From: Sipunculus nudus | Taxonomy: Eukaryota; Annelida; Sipuncula; Golfingiida; Sipunculidae | Direction: 5' to 3' | NCBI GenBank assembly: GCA_026874595.1 | Contig: CM049310.1 | Coordinates: 25,341,058-25,405,057 of the forward strand | DNA: 64,000 nt | In this document: positions 47,177 to 58,478 of the stretch, one piece after another | Layout: every line of letters begins with the position of its first letter | Position numbering within the stretch: position 1 is the stretch's first letter | Notes under the pieces: model-generated | Seen by the model: the letters and a program-made list of their open reading frames with translations, nothing else | What the model was told of the DNA's origin: nothing | Database searches by the model: none | Translations under genes and position numbers: made by a program

Positions 47177-48637
47177 ATTACATTAACAACGAATGAAAGT
47201 ATTAATTACGTAGAATATAATTAGTCTAGCTTTATAGTACTAAACAGGCTCAGATTCAGACTGCACAGTTTAAGATACGTCCACCTCGTCCCACAATTCA
47301 CTGATAACTGCGGCCTCTTTCGGTGCCCTTTCATCTGGTCATGATAAACCAAATTTCTTTGTTTTCGCTTTTTTTGACTGTGAAGCTGACATGTGGGACA
47401 AACAATTGTCAAAGCCCAGTTTGCCATGGTTTCATACACTTTGTTTAATATAATGGATAGCCGGTAGCTCTGATACGCGTTATAAAAATTCTTCTTTATA
47501 CTGTGACTCGTGAGAGACAGGCGTATCTTTCTTGAAGCAGTCCAGGACAAGCAGTCCCGGACATTGAGACGCGGGTGGTCATTTATTTGCTAGACAAAAC
47601 AAATACAGGTTTTACAGTTTGTAGGCATAGGAACTTTTGTGTTCTGTCTATAAACTGCTTAGTGAAACTAATCTGTAAAAGAGTGTACCATTCACTTCTA
47701 TCCTATTGTCGGATTTTTCCCACAGATTAAATAGAAGAGCACAACAATTTATGTTTTAAATCACTAAATGGCCGAAAAGTCTGTCCGAATTTAGAATGGT
47801 TGTTTCTACTAAGCCAAAACATATACTGCCAGTCTATTAGTTAAACATGATAATCAGCTAGTTGTAACTATCGCGGTGAATACCATCAAATGATTTCCCC
47901 TTATATCGATTAACGTTTAGCCCCTCAGCACGTAAACGCCCGTCCTCAACGTTGGTTGCTGGGTCCATAGCAAGTCTTTAGCAAATCTGTATCATTTAGG
48001 CGCTAAAGGAGCAATTCTGAGACGGTAGAGATGAGTTAGCTAGCCTAGGCTATAATTGTGCAGATGCCACACGAAGCCACTTGGTGACAGACGCCGGAAC
48101 ACTACAAGTACAATCAGCATCAGCACTAACTTCTTTGACATTACACAAATATTGATATTTCCTAAATTAGTAGCATTTCCTCATGAATTTTTATTACATC
48201 TCACTGACTACATTCACCTCTGATATTAAAAACTGACAAATCTTAAGACAATGCAAAACTCTTTATTAAAGCCACCGTTTGTATATATTCAGAGGAGGTA
48301 GGAATAACGTTACTACAACAAAATCTTTCTTAAAAATCATGTATATGCGGGAAGGGTTATATAGTGTTTGGTTTATTCATGTATTACATGACCAGCTATC
48401 AGATGACCACTCTCCGTTGGTCATGAATACATCACCTATTGCCCCACAGGGGTATGTTTAGGTGGTGAGTCTTACATGACTCTGGGGTGATTCACGAGTC
48501 TACATTCACACCCTCGGAATCTAAGTCATTGTAGCTGCATTTGACCCCGGCATCCTTGTACCTAATTCACCCCATGCAGATTCGAATGGTTTCATCTGTC
48601 CTATTTCTATCATTTTACTGGTACTAAACTTATTATA

Positions 48638-48673
<36 letters not shown>

Positions 48674-49411
48674 AGGTGTATCAATAACATTAATTAATTG
48701 TGCTGACATACATCGGGTTATAATTTGAAGGCTTGCAACGACTCTAAAAAAAGAGACAAATTCACTTTATCATTCAAACAATTTTTAAGTTATTATTAGT
48801 TTTCTCTTTTTATACAAAAAGAATATATAACTTTATTGAAAAATAATGGGTAATCTTATGCATATTCTACTAATATATATCCTTATTCCCTATTTTTTAC
48901 ACCTTTTCTGTTAGAGGGTCGTTCCAAACACTCAATGTAAGCATACTAATTAGACCACCTTGTTCAGTTAATAGAGATATAATTATAACAGCAGAGAGTA
49001 TATACTTGTTACTAACCATGTGAACACGAGATTGACCAAGCGTGAAAACCAGTACATCCCTGTACCAGATCGTGTATGAGTCATCCGGTTGCCTGTCGGT
49101 TTACAGGTGTATTATTACAAAAATAATGGATGAAAACTCGTGTCCGAATCTGACCATTAATGTTATACTTGATCTGACCGAATGAAGTCAAAGATTTTTT
49201 AAATATTGCATTCCTCATAGAAATGATCATGTATTGGTTAGTGAGGGGTATTTGCCGCACTGAGTTGGCCTCACTGAGTCAGTCATGCATAAACCATGAA
49301 CATCTCAAAGCCCCGGTACATAGTATATAGTATACCAGTCAGAGGCAGAGTTCACAGACATACCTTGCTTACTGCGGGGCTTATTATTATGCGCTGTCAG
49401 GTACACAGGAG
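47177..49411. other. No gene recognised
   Basis: An open stretch of 109 codons on the minus strand (47550-47221) has no recognisable domain, is not supported and is not called. (TTA)n lies at 48631-48672. Otherwise AT-rich without supportable features. Confidence 0.35.
48631..48672. repeat. (TTA)n microsatellite
   Basis: About 12 TTA units. Confidence 0.9.
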
Positions 49412-49420
49412 TATATAAAT
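49412..49420 (+). promoter_or_regulatory. Candidate TATA box (TATATAAAT)
   Basis: TATATAAAT about 30 bases upstream of a possible transcript start near 49445. It is followed by an exon-like stretch ending in a consensus donor at 49540. Supports a promoter for the DSL gene; not proven. Confidence 0.4.
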
Positions 49421-49444
49421 CCCGGTCTTCCAGTCAAAATGATG

Positions 49445-49539
49445 CCCCCTCACTGATGAAAGTAGTCAGAGAGTTTGTGCAGTGAAAGTATTCGTCGAAA
49501 AAGGTCATATACACCGTATACACAGTCAACAAACTGAAG
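49445..49539 (+). other. Candidate non-coding first exon of the DSL-domain gene
   Basis: Runs from about 30 bases after the TATA box to the donor aactgaag|gtaagc at 49540. The next recognised exon of the gene (58417) begins with an acceptor followed by 14 bases before the ATG, so an upstream 5' UTR exon is required. This is the best candidate seen; the intron would be 8.9 kb. Confidence 0.35.
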
Positions 49540-50188
49540 GTAAGCGTAATTTTGTTAGCTAATAAATCTATATTATCACTCTACCCAGATCGGCAGAACA
49601 CGCATTGATTACAGGTGTACAAAAAACTGTTTGTTACTGCAATCACGGAATAAAAACTTATCGGACTCATGGTGTTGATTTTTCAGGATCTTTTGTCCGC
49701 ATCGAGTTTATGCAAAAATGCAATCAACAGCGGTGACACTCTCACAGACAAATTTGCACGGAGTTGTCGTGTTAAATTAATAAGAGGACACACTTCAGCT
49801 ACTCATGAAACCAGTGGGCTCGATTAAATCAAACGCTCTCCGAAGGTCTCGGTATATAGGTATAAGATATTGCTGTCCCAATCGGACTGTGGGTGGGGAG
49901 GGTATGTGGTTTTGTTGTAGGTACAAAAGTTAATTTTTTTATTAATTATGGTTTGTCGAAATTTTATATCCTTTTATTTCTTTTACATAGCACATTACAT
50001 AATCAGAAGCAACTTACTTTCAGACATTCAATCCCCCATGGAGTGCCTTGCAGGTTCGCAAATTCTTCACCTTGTTACCATTCTTATAATATCAATGTCC
50101 TCTAAGATATATGTTTTTCATGAAATATCCTCATGAAAAAAATGGCTGTCAATAGATACCATGTCATGACGTGTTACAGTTAGTACAT

Positions 50189-50191
<3 letters not shown>

Positions 50192-50237
<46 letters not shown>
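50192..50237. repeat. (TA)n microsatellite
   Basis: About 46 bases of uninterrupted TA. Confidence 0.95.
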
Positions 50238-50241
<4 letters not shown>

Positions 50242-50264
50242 GTAAAACAAATATCTTTTTTTTT

Positions 50265-50460
50265 TTGCAAAGAAAAAATCGAGGGGTAAAACGCTCGGCT
50301 CTATCCGCTTGCAACCCGTATTCTATCATTCTATTGCGATGAGAGTAGGTTTTAGTGGCCCGTCCTAGGCCGTTGGTGTTCTCCAGTTTGCTCCGCCTTT
50401 GGACACACCGAACGCCATCACTCGAGCCAGGGAGAGTGCCCAGATTAGTTATATTAACTA
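50265..50460 (-). repeat. GC-richer unclassified segment, possibly an element fragment
   Basis: About 190 bases markedly richer in GC than the flanks, next to a (TA)n tract. The minus strand is open through most of it, with a basic translation (RATKTYSHRNRMIEYGLQAD) I cannot assign. It may be a fragment of a repeated element. Confidence 0.3.
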
Positions 50461-50555
50461 ATTGTATAATCAATGTAAAATAAATATGTTTATAATAATA
50501 AAAAAGTTCATTGCACCAGCCAGATTACATAACTACATCACTGCTGATTTGATTA

Positions 50556-51690
50556 GAACAAGGGACCCATGGGCCACTGTGCTCAGCTGCAGTTGACCCT
50601 GAAGGTCAAAATCTAAAGTAATATCAAATGGAGATAATGTCTGAGAGGAAGAGGTAATATAGGCCATGGTTGATATGATTGGTTTGTATTGATGAGTAAG
50701 AAATTGTTGCAAATAATATTTTGTGATCTGTTTATTGGTTTCCTAATGTTGAAACTTAGGCATGTGAGCAGTTTGTGAACATAAGATATATATAAGATAG
50801 GTTTACACTTCTCATGATCATTGGTTGCATTGCTTTTTGATAAATTGTTGACAGTTCAGCAATTTACACATTTGTTCATTTAGATCTATTTTTATGATAT
50901 ATAATCAAATACAATATATATATATAATTTGTATTGTTCACATAGCGTGAATTCAATACATCGCGGTGATAGTGCTTTACCGTATGGGAGCGTTTATAAA
51001 TAAATAACTAAAGTACGGTTAGTTTGACTTCATCAGTTTGTGCTACAGATCTGTTTCGTGAGAGCAGCATTCAAGCCGGCTCACTCTTCAAGTACAAACT
51101 GGAGTGATCAGATATTTGGGTGAAGTTTGTCGTAATAGGTAGGATTTATCTGGGGTTACTAGGTTCGGTGAGGCATGTTTTTAAAGTTTTTGTTTTGTTG
51201 GTGAATAAGGGTTACTGGGTGCCTGGCTTATTGTACTGTATTAGGGATATTATGAAGCGCTCGAGGATTTGTTGGATTGCTTAAAGTTGATCAAGACCCC
51301 AGGTGTTGGTTCGGTCAGGGGATCAGTGGATTAGTAGTCAGGCTGGTTGTTCCTGCATACATTGGCTGGGATCTTGAGACTGCATATTTAACTTTATTAT
51401 CGGCTTAAAATTATTTAAGGTTACAAAGGAGGTATTTAGTTCTATGTTTGCATGACGTTGTCAGCTCGTTCCTATTGTTTAGTGAACTCAGATCAGGTCG
51501 GCAAATTATGTAGTATTTCTCGGTGGTGCATAAATTACATTTTTTGGACGTGTTGGAATAAGCTCTGCATTTAGCCATGATTTTCCATATGACCGAATAG
51601 GGTATGATTTTTTCTTTCAGAGTCCACACGTACTGGCTTTGTGTTGTGCTATTTCTGTATTTTTCATTCCTGAAGTATTCCAATTTTATT

Positions 51691-51734
<44 letters not shown>

Positions 51735-52512
51735 TTGTTAAATGTATACAGTTGTAATATACTTTTTAACAGTCCATTCAAAATTTCTGAATATTTATAA
51801 AATGGACAGAGAGACAAACAAAGCTCATCTCTTTATCTCCCATTCTAGTGCTTAAGGCAGGAAATAAAATATGACGTTTCAATTAGATCTTAATTTTTTA
51901 TTATATCAAATTGTTTTAAAGGTTATGAATTGTATACATTAGCAATGTTACACATCTGAATATATAAGTTGCTTTCAAATTTCATACTTTAATAGCTTAT
52001 ATCCATAAAAAAACAGCATATATAAGTTATTTTAACAGTGCTTATAGGGAAAAATCATAATTGATATATATTTAATAATAACAGAGAGATGATGGATAGA
52101 CAGAGCTGATCACTTTATGTTCCATTTTCTTGAGGCAAGAATGTTTCAATTATATCTTCAGGCTTATAACTTCAAGAGGTTACACAATACGGACTTATTT
52201 TTTGGCATGTATATAGGAAATATATTGGAGAATATTTATGGTAAATATTAAGAAAAACAGATACGTGGTTTTAATATAAGGCAGTCCTGTTGTGTGATAA
52301 TAGGTTTTTGTTGGTAATGAGTTTTCCTTAATTTCCCTTGGGAACCATGTCAACCCAGTTTGGTAGGAGATTTTGGATACATCTAACGGTATGCCAAATT
52401 TTGGATTTGTAGGTCTTACAGTTTCAAAACATGCTAGTCTTATGGTCGGACGGATGACGGACAAAGGACCATAACTATAGCTCAGATGACTTGTAGTCAG
52501 CAGAGCTAACAA
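50556..52512 (+). repeat. Probable dispersed repeat(s) bounded by family termini
   Basis: The left end (acaagggacccatgggccac, then tgtgctcagctg) and right end (tcggacggatgacggac, then atagctcagatgacttgtag) match the family seen at 45653-47176 and 15648-18672. The interior includes a (TA)n tract (51694-51732) and two related blocks near 51800-51930 and 52080-52200. It may be one copy or two partial copies. Confidence 0.45.
51694..51732. repeat. (TA)n microsatellite
   Basis: About 38 bases of TA. Confidence 0.93.
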
Positions 52513-52841
52513 TGTTTTATACATGTATTTGTATATTATCATGGCTAAAATTTTCATAGATGGCAAAATATTAAGTTTCCCCTGCTGCCAAAATTAATAA
52601 TAAACATTAAACACAAAGAAGGAAATAACAATACGTCGGACGCCACCGATCCCCTGTCCACATATTGATCCCGTAAATCACGCCAGAGTTAGTAACTGAT
52701 AACATTCGTTTTGTCTTTAGTACCTACACAGTGAATGAATAGCATTGCTACTAATAAGATGAGTCATCTGTCAAGAAACACGCTTCCTGTTGAAAGAGCA
52801 ATAAATGTTGCACTAACACAGATACGCCCGTTTTGTAAATA

Positions 52842-52843
<2 letters not shown>

Positions 52844-52891
<48 letters not shown>
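52844..52891. repeat. (TA)n microsatellite
   Basis: About 48 bases of TA, some 90 bases before the minisatellite. Confidence 0.95.
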
Positions 52892-52896
<5 letters not shown>

Positions 52897-52983
52897 GAAC
52901 TCCGATACATCCTGGTGGGAGTGTTCCACCATATGTGAGCTTTTGTAATTAATCAATGTTCAGTTATAAATTAAATTCTTTGA

Positions 52984-54377
52984 CTTCACTCGGTTTATAC
53001 ATTCTGTGTTTATACTTCACTCGGTTTATACATTCTGTGTTCATACTTCACTCGGTTTATACATTCTGTGTTCATACTTCACTCGGTTTATACATTCTGT
53101 GTTCATGCTTCACTCGGTTTATACATTCTGTGTTCATGCTTCACTCGGTTTATACATTCTGTGTTCATGCTTCACTCGGTTTATACATTCTGTGTTCATA
53201 CTTCACTCGGTTTATACATTCTGTGTTCATACTTCACTCGGTTTATACATTCTGTGTTCATACTTCACTCGGTTTATACATTCTGTGTTCATACTTCACT
53301 CGGTTTATACATTCTGTGTTCATACTTCACTCGGGTTATACATTCTGTGTTCATACTTCACTCGGTTTATACATTCTGTGTTCATACTTCACTCGGTTTA
53401 TACATTCTGTGTTCATACTTCACTCGGTTTATACATTCTGTGTTCAAACTTCACTCGGTTTATACATTCTGTGTTCATACTTCACTCGGTTTATACATTC
53501 TGTGTTCATACTTCACTCGGTTTATACATTCTGTGTTCATACTTCACTCGGTTTATACATTCTGTGTTCATACTTCACTCGGGTTATACATTCTGTGTTC
53601 ATACTTCACTCGGTTTATACATTCTGTGTTCATACTTCACTCGGTTTATACATTCTGTGTTCATGCTTCACTCGGTTTATACATTCTGTGTTCATACTTC
53701 ACTCGGTTTATACATTCTGTGTTCATACTTCACTCGGTTTATAAATACTGTGTTCATACTTCACTCGGTTTATACATTCTGTGTTCATACTTCACTCGGT
53801 TTATACATTCTGTGTTCATACTTCACTCGGGTTATACATTCTATGTTCATACTTCACTCGGTTTATACATTCTGTGTTCATACTTCACTCGGTTTATACA
53901 TTCTGTGTTCATACTTCACTCGGGTTATACATTCTGTGTTCATACTCCACTCGGTTTATACATCCTGTGTTCATACTTCACTCGGTTTATACATTCTGTG
54001 TCCATACTCCACGCGGTTTATACATTCTGTGTTCATACTTCACTCGGTTTATACATTCTGTGTTCATACTTCACTCGGTTTATACATTCTGTGTTCATAC
54101 TTCACTCGGTTTATACGTTCTGTGTTCATACTTCACTCGGTTTATACATTCTGTGTTCATACTTCACTCGGTTTATACATTCTTTGTTCATACTTCAATC
54201 GGTTTATACATTCTGTGTTCATACTTCACTCGGTTTATAAATTCTGTGATCATACTTCACTCGGTTTATACATTATGTGTTCATACTTCACTCGGTTCAT
54301 ACATTCTTTGTTCATACTCCACTCGGTTTATACATTCTGTGTTCATTCTCCATTCGGTTTATACATTCTGTGTTCAT
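52984..54377. repeat. 31-bp minisatellite, about 45 copies
   Basis: The unit is cttcactcggtttatacatt followed by ctgtgttcata (31 bases). Interior units are nearly identical; units after about 54180 and the first unit carry more changes. The unit has no stop in any forward frame and its length is 1 mod 3, so all three forward frames stay open for up to about 1.4 kb and translate to the same 31-residue repeat. These open frames (up to 497 codons) are not genes: no recognisable domain, no splice or start context, and a perfect period in DNA rather than in codons. Confidence 0.97.
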
Positions 54378-55065
54378 CTTGTGTGCTCATTCGATGTTCA
54401 TTCTGCGTTTTCTTACATATCAATTATACATATCAACTTGAATATTTGGGATCTTACAATAACATTATTAACAATAAATCTATTAAAATAAAGTTATAAT
54501 TTGCTTATTTTATGAAGTTTCTTTTCTTATTTATACCTTAAATTGTAATACAAAACTATTCAAACCTGTCAATTAATCCCCGTCTTGTTACCTTAACGTT
54601 GTTTCTGTCAAAGGTTTGGTTTGGCGATCGACTTTGTTTGTAATATCACAAAAAATGGTTTCAAGAGAATGTGGAGTATTCCATACGCGAGACCTATGTT
54701 AAAATATTTATTACATTTTCCACTCTTGTTTGTGACATAATTTATTAGTGAGCATGCATATTTATTCAACCTTATACATGATCCGTATACTGAAAGTATA
54801 CATGAATATAACTTGAAATCAAGTTTTAGACCCTAGTCCATTGAAAGCACTCCCTATTGAGTGAGGATTTAGACATCTGTATACTGTAAGAACAATATAT
54901 AGAACAATGTTTAATTTTTAAGACTTCTTTATTTCAGCTTTTATATATGTGGGTTGGAAAATCCACAAGTAATAACTCAATATTTTACTTTTCAGGCTTT
55001 TTTTCTTCTTCTTATGAAGAGTGTGTAGAATCCTTGTAAAAAGGGGTTCATATTTTAAGGCAGGG
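54378..55065. other. No gene recognised
   Basis: AT-rich, no supportable feature. Confidence 0.35.
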
Positions 55066-55069
55066 GCGA

Positions 55070-55260
55070 TATAGGGATGTGGCTGTATTGGTTGCCGGGT
55101 TTAAGCAACTTAAGGTCCCAATTTCAAATCCCGGACAAGCCCCCATGAACACGTTACGCGTTTCGGCAAATTCCCCGGGTTCTTGCACGCAACATACAGA
55201 GTGGATACATATACACAACAAGAAAGGCAAACATAAAATATATTTATTTACACTTATATA
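55070..55260 (+). mobile_element. Possible tRNA-derived SINE-like element
   Basis: tggctgtattggttgcc (box A-like) at 55080 is followed about 40 bases later by atttcaaatcccggac (box B-like) at 55121, a tRNA-like promoter spacing. The following 110 bases run into an A-rich stretch (aaacataaaat). The head is diverged, so this is tentative. Confidence 0.4.
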
Positions 55261-58200
55261 TTACAAATTTATTGGACCTCAACGGTGATGTATAATCTGT
55301 ACATAACCGGAGCATATAAATTAAGGTTTAAAAACGCACTCAGGTTTAAAGATATACAAACGCCAGCAGAATCATTCTCTTTCATCCCTTACAGCTACCG
55401 TTACTATGATAATCCTACGGTACGATCAACCGTACCGTGACGTCAATACAAAATGTACAACCAACAAGTGAATTCCCAGAACTAAAGACATCCTAACAAA
55501 TCAGTTTGTTTCTTATATATAGCAACAAAACCCTTTGACCATGATCAGTAAAGTTACTGAAGCAATTTCTCCTACTTGCCTCATCGGGGAAAAAGAAGCC
55601 GCTTATGTCCGATCTTATTCTTGGTAAGCATAAATTACGTGCAGAGAATACCAAGATTAGTCATCGCACCGTGAAACTACCCAAGCGTGCATGACAGTAG
55701 TAACTTCAGAGCGGCATATACTTCACACTAATTGCTTGATATGGGAAATAAATGCTAAAATATGACCTTACATTTCTTCAAAATTCCTCAAGTACTGCAG
55801 GTTTTATTGGAAGAATAAATAGAAATAACCTTAACAGATCCTAAGTAGATGCTTTTGTTTTGGGTGACAGTGAAATATATACAGAAAACGACGAAAACTT
55901 ATCGTATATAAAGACTGAGAAAGATATATTATTGACGTTTATAAAAGATTTGATGTTATAACGAAGTATAGGAAGGAAACATTCCTGAGATGGCATTTAC
56001 ATGCTTATTATGCATAGTCCGTTGATATTTTGATATAATACAGCTACAGAAAAAAACATGCGGACAAAGCGTGTTTAACGCAGTGTACTGCCTACGGACT
56101 TGTAAAACACTAGCCTTCTTTTTCATTAGCATTACCGGTAATGCATTTCATGGTTAATGAAACATGTCACCTGTCTTCTGTAACACTAATCACCTGCATA
56201 TACACGTGTATCTGTAAGGTTTTGTACACTTTACTTGGTTGTAATGTACTGCCTGGTGAAGTAAGGCAAAACGAAGCCCAACACCTGTAATAAATAAAGG
56301 ACCTCCCAGGCTATATGTATAAGCCTTCATATGTAGATGCGCCTTGACACTCATTAATTAATTAAAGACATGAGTAAATTAACTCATGTCTTTAACAAGA
56401 TGTCTGCAATCGCAAGGGACACTAACGACGAACAGACGAATATAAAAACATAACACCTCTCGGAGGTATAACATAAGCCATAAATATTCATTTAAATGAA
56501 ATACTGAAGATATATAGATTTATCATAAAACATCAGTTCTCCATTGTTTTGTTCATGGTATTTGGGAGAATCTATTCAGTTAGAATAATCCCGATACATT
56601 TACACAAGTTGGTTTTTTTTTATATTGGCACTTATTTCTTTCTTTACAATGTCCACTATCTGTCACGTGTCATATTTCTGAAAATGGATGTTTTTCTTAG
56701 CGGGAGGTGCCTTTGACTGGGGGGTTTTTACCCCCAAGTAGCTTAATACTTCTGTGTACCCGTATTCTCAGATTACAAGGCCCACGTTTCCGACAAGAAG
56801 AGTCATCTGCATTAAAAATGTACAAACCATGATATACTGTGGTTTGTTTCATACTGTGGCGATTTTCATGTTTCATTGTTTCACGAGGGTTTCATTTTCG
56901 CGATCTCATCTGACAATAAGCTATAAGTAGCAGATCCGTCATCATATGAATTAATTATGTTAAACAATATAGGCCTAAAATCGTAATGATTGGACGGGGA
57001 CCAAAGTGAACATCGAATGAGTACAAATTACTTTTAATTACTGGCAGATAATTTAAAATATTTGACTTTATTTATAATAGCAGCTTTTACAATGGGGCCT
57101 CTTATTTTCCTCTTATTGGGCATCTTAAATTCTTTTTTGTGATTATTTTTAAACCGTCCCCAACAAAAAGTATAATAAAAATATGTAATCATCACAAAAT
57201 TAAAGTTTAAGCTTTCTTTATTATGCACATCTTTTCAGTATACACTATTTCATTTTTTAAATTTATATCAACTTTAAATATCACACAGGAAACAATTGAC
57301 TGAATGTATAATAATAATTACATGAAATATTACAATCAAAGTGAATGTTAAGACTTGAGTTTTAAAAAAAATATATAGATAGTGCCATCAGTCTTTTGAT
57401 GCGTTGAAAGTTCTGTATGATCAATTAGCACTCCAAATTAAATTTCAATCCATCTAGTTTCAAACTTTCTAGATTCAAACTTTTAGGCCTCAAACTTGTA
57501 TTTTTTTATGCCCTTTCTCTGAGAAAATCAGCGACAGTAACCTCATTTTGGAATTTAAAAAAGGACATAATAGAACTAGTCACATGTGAAGTTTAAACTC
57601 CCTGGGCCATACGATTACGAGTTAACTACGGACTAACGATGGACAAAGACCCATAGCTCCAGCAATTTTCAAAGCTGAACCATTGGCACAGTATCAGTCA
57701 TAGGTGACCGATTTGTAGCTGATATTTATTTTTTTTACCTTGACATCATTTCACATTTTTACACTACAAGGCAGATTCGCCATTATCACTGAGTTCTGTC
57801 CAAGTTTGCGCCAGATCACCAATTTCCAAGCCTGATTTTCAAAATGTGACTTTTTCCTTTGTTCTCGGTAAAAACCACAGGGGATCAATTTGCATCTGAT
57901 ATTTATTTATGATCTTGCATAATTTCGAAGGTCGATCACAATATAACCAATTCCCCATTATTGCTCGGTTCTGCCAAATAGGCCTATATGGCTGTTCTCC
58001 CGTAATTGACTTATGTCAGAATTATAGTAGCTGCAGCCTGCCACCCAAACGTCGATTTTTATTTAACTTAAGACGTTGATCCCTATCAGTTTATTTTAAA
58101 AATGCCCGAATGTCGTGTTGTCAAGGCTAGAGTTATAGGGGACAGAGCTGATAGGTTATAATTGAAAGATAGTCACTTTCGGGTAACGGTTGTAGGCTTA

Positions 58201-58416
58201 CCTTGCGATTACAGACATCTGGTGGCAGTGAGTTAACATTTGGCCTGATATGAAATGGTTTGATTACAAATTTGAGGCGGGCTTGGATGCGGATACAGTT
58301 CTTGGTGGTGGCATACGCTCTATCATTGCTTTCTAGTTTTTTAATATTAGATAGACATTAATTATTTTGAAATATAATACGACTGAAAGTATAAGATATA
58401 TATTTTATTGTTACAG
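55261..58416. other. No gene recognised; likely intron of the DSL gene
   Basis: AT-rich. At about 57520-57670 is a decayed repeat end (gatggacaaagacccatagctc) related to the dispersed family. No exon was recognised. Confidence 0.35.
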
Positions 58417-58478
58417 GTCTACTCTTAACCATGCGCGTTCTCGCTCTCATCAGTGTGTCACTGTACGTCATCTTTCAG
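58417..58478 (+). CDS. DSL gene exon with start codon and signal peptide
   Basis: The acceptor is attgttacag ending at 58416 and the donor is cag|gtaagg at 58479. ATG is at 58431. The 16 coded residues are hydrophobic, as in a signal peptide core, and the exon leaves in phase 0. It is short but fits exactly onto the next exon. Confidence 0.65.

Noticed and set aside
47221-47550. Minus-strand open frame of 109 codons with a few Cys and His
   Set aside because: No recognisable domain and no splice support; likely chance.
50994-51138. TATA-like tataaataaata with a downstream donor-like gtagga as an alternative first exon of the DSL gene
   Set aside because: The donor is weaker, no clear start site is seen, and it lies inside probable repeat sequence. 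The site at 49412-49539 is preferred.
52956-54499. Long overlapping open frames (up to 497 codons) in three forward frames
   Set aside because: They come only from the 31-bp minisatellite, whose length and lack of stops keep every frame open. No domain or gene structure supports translation.
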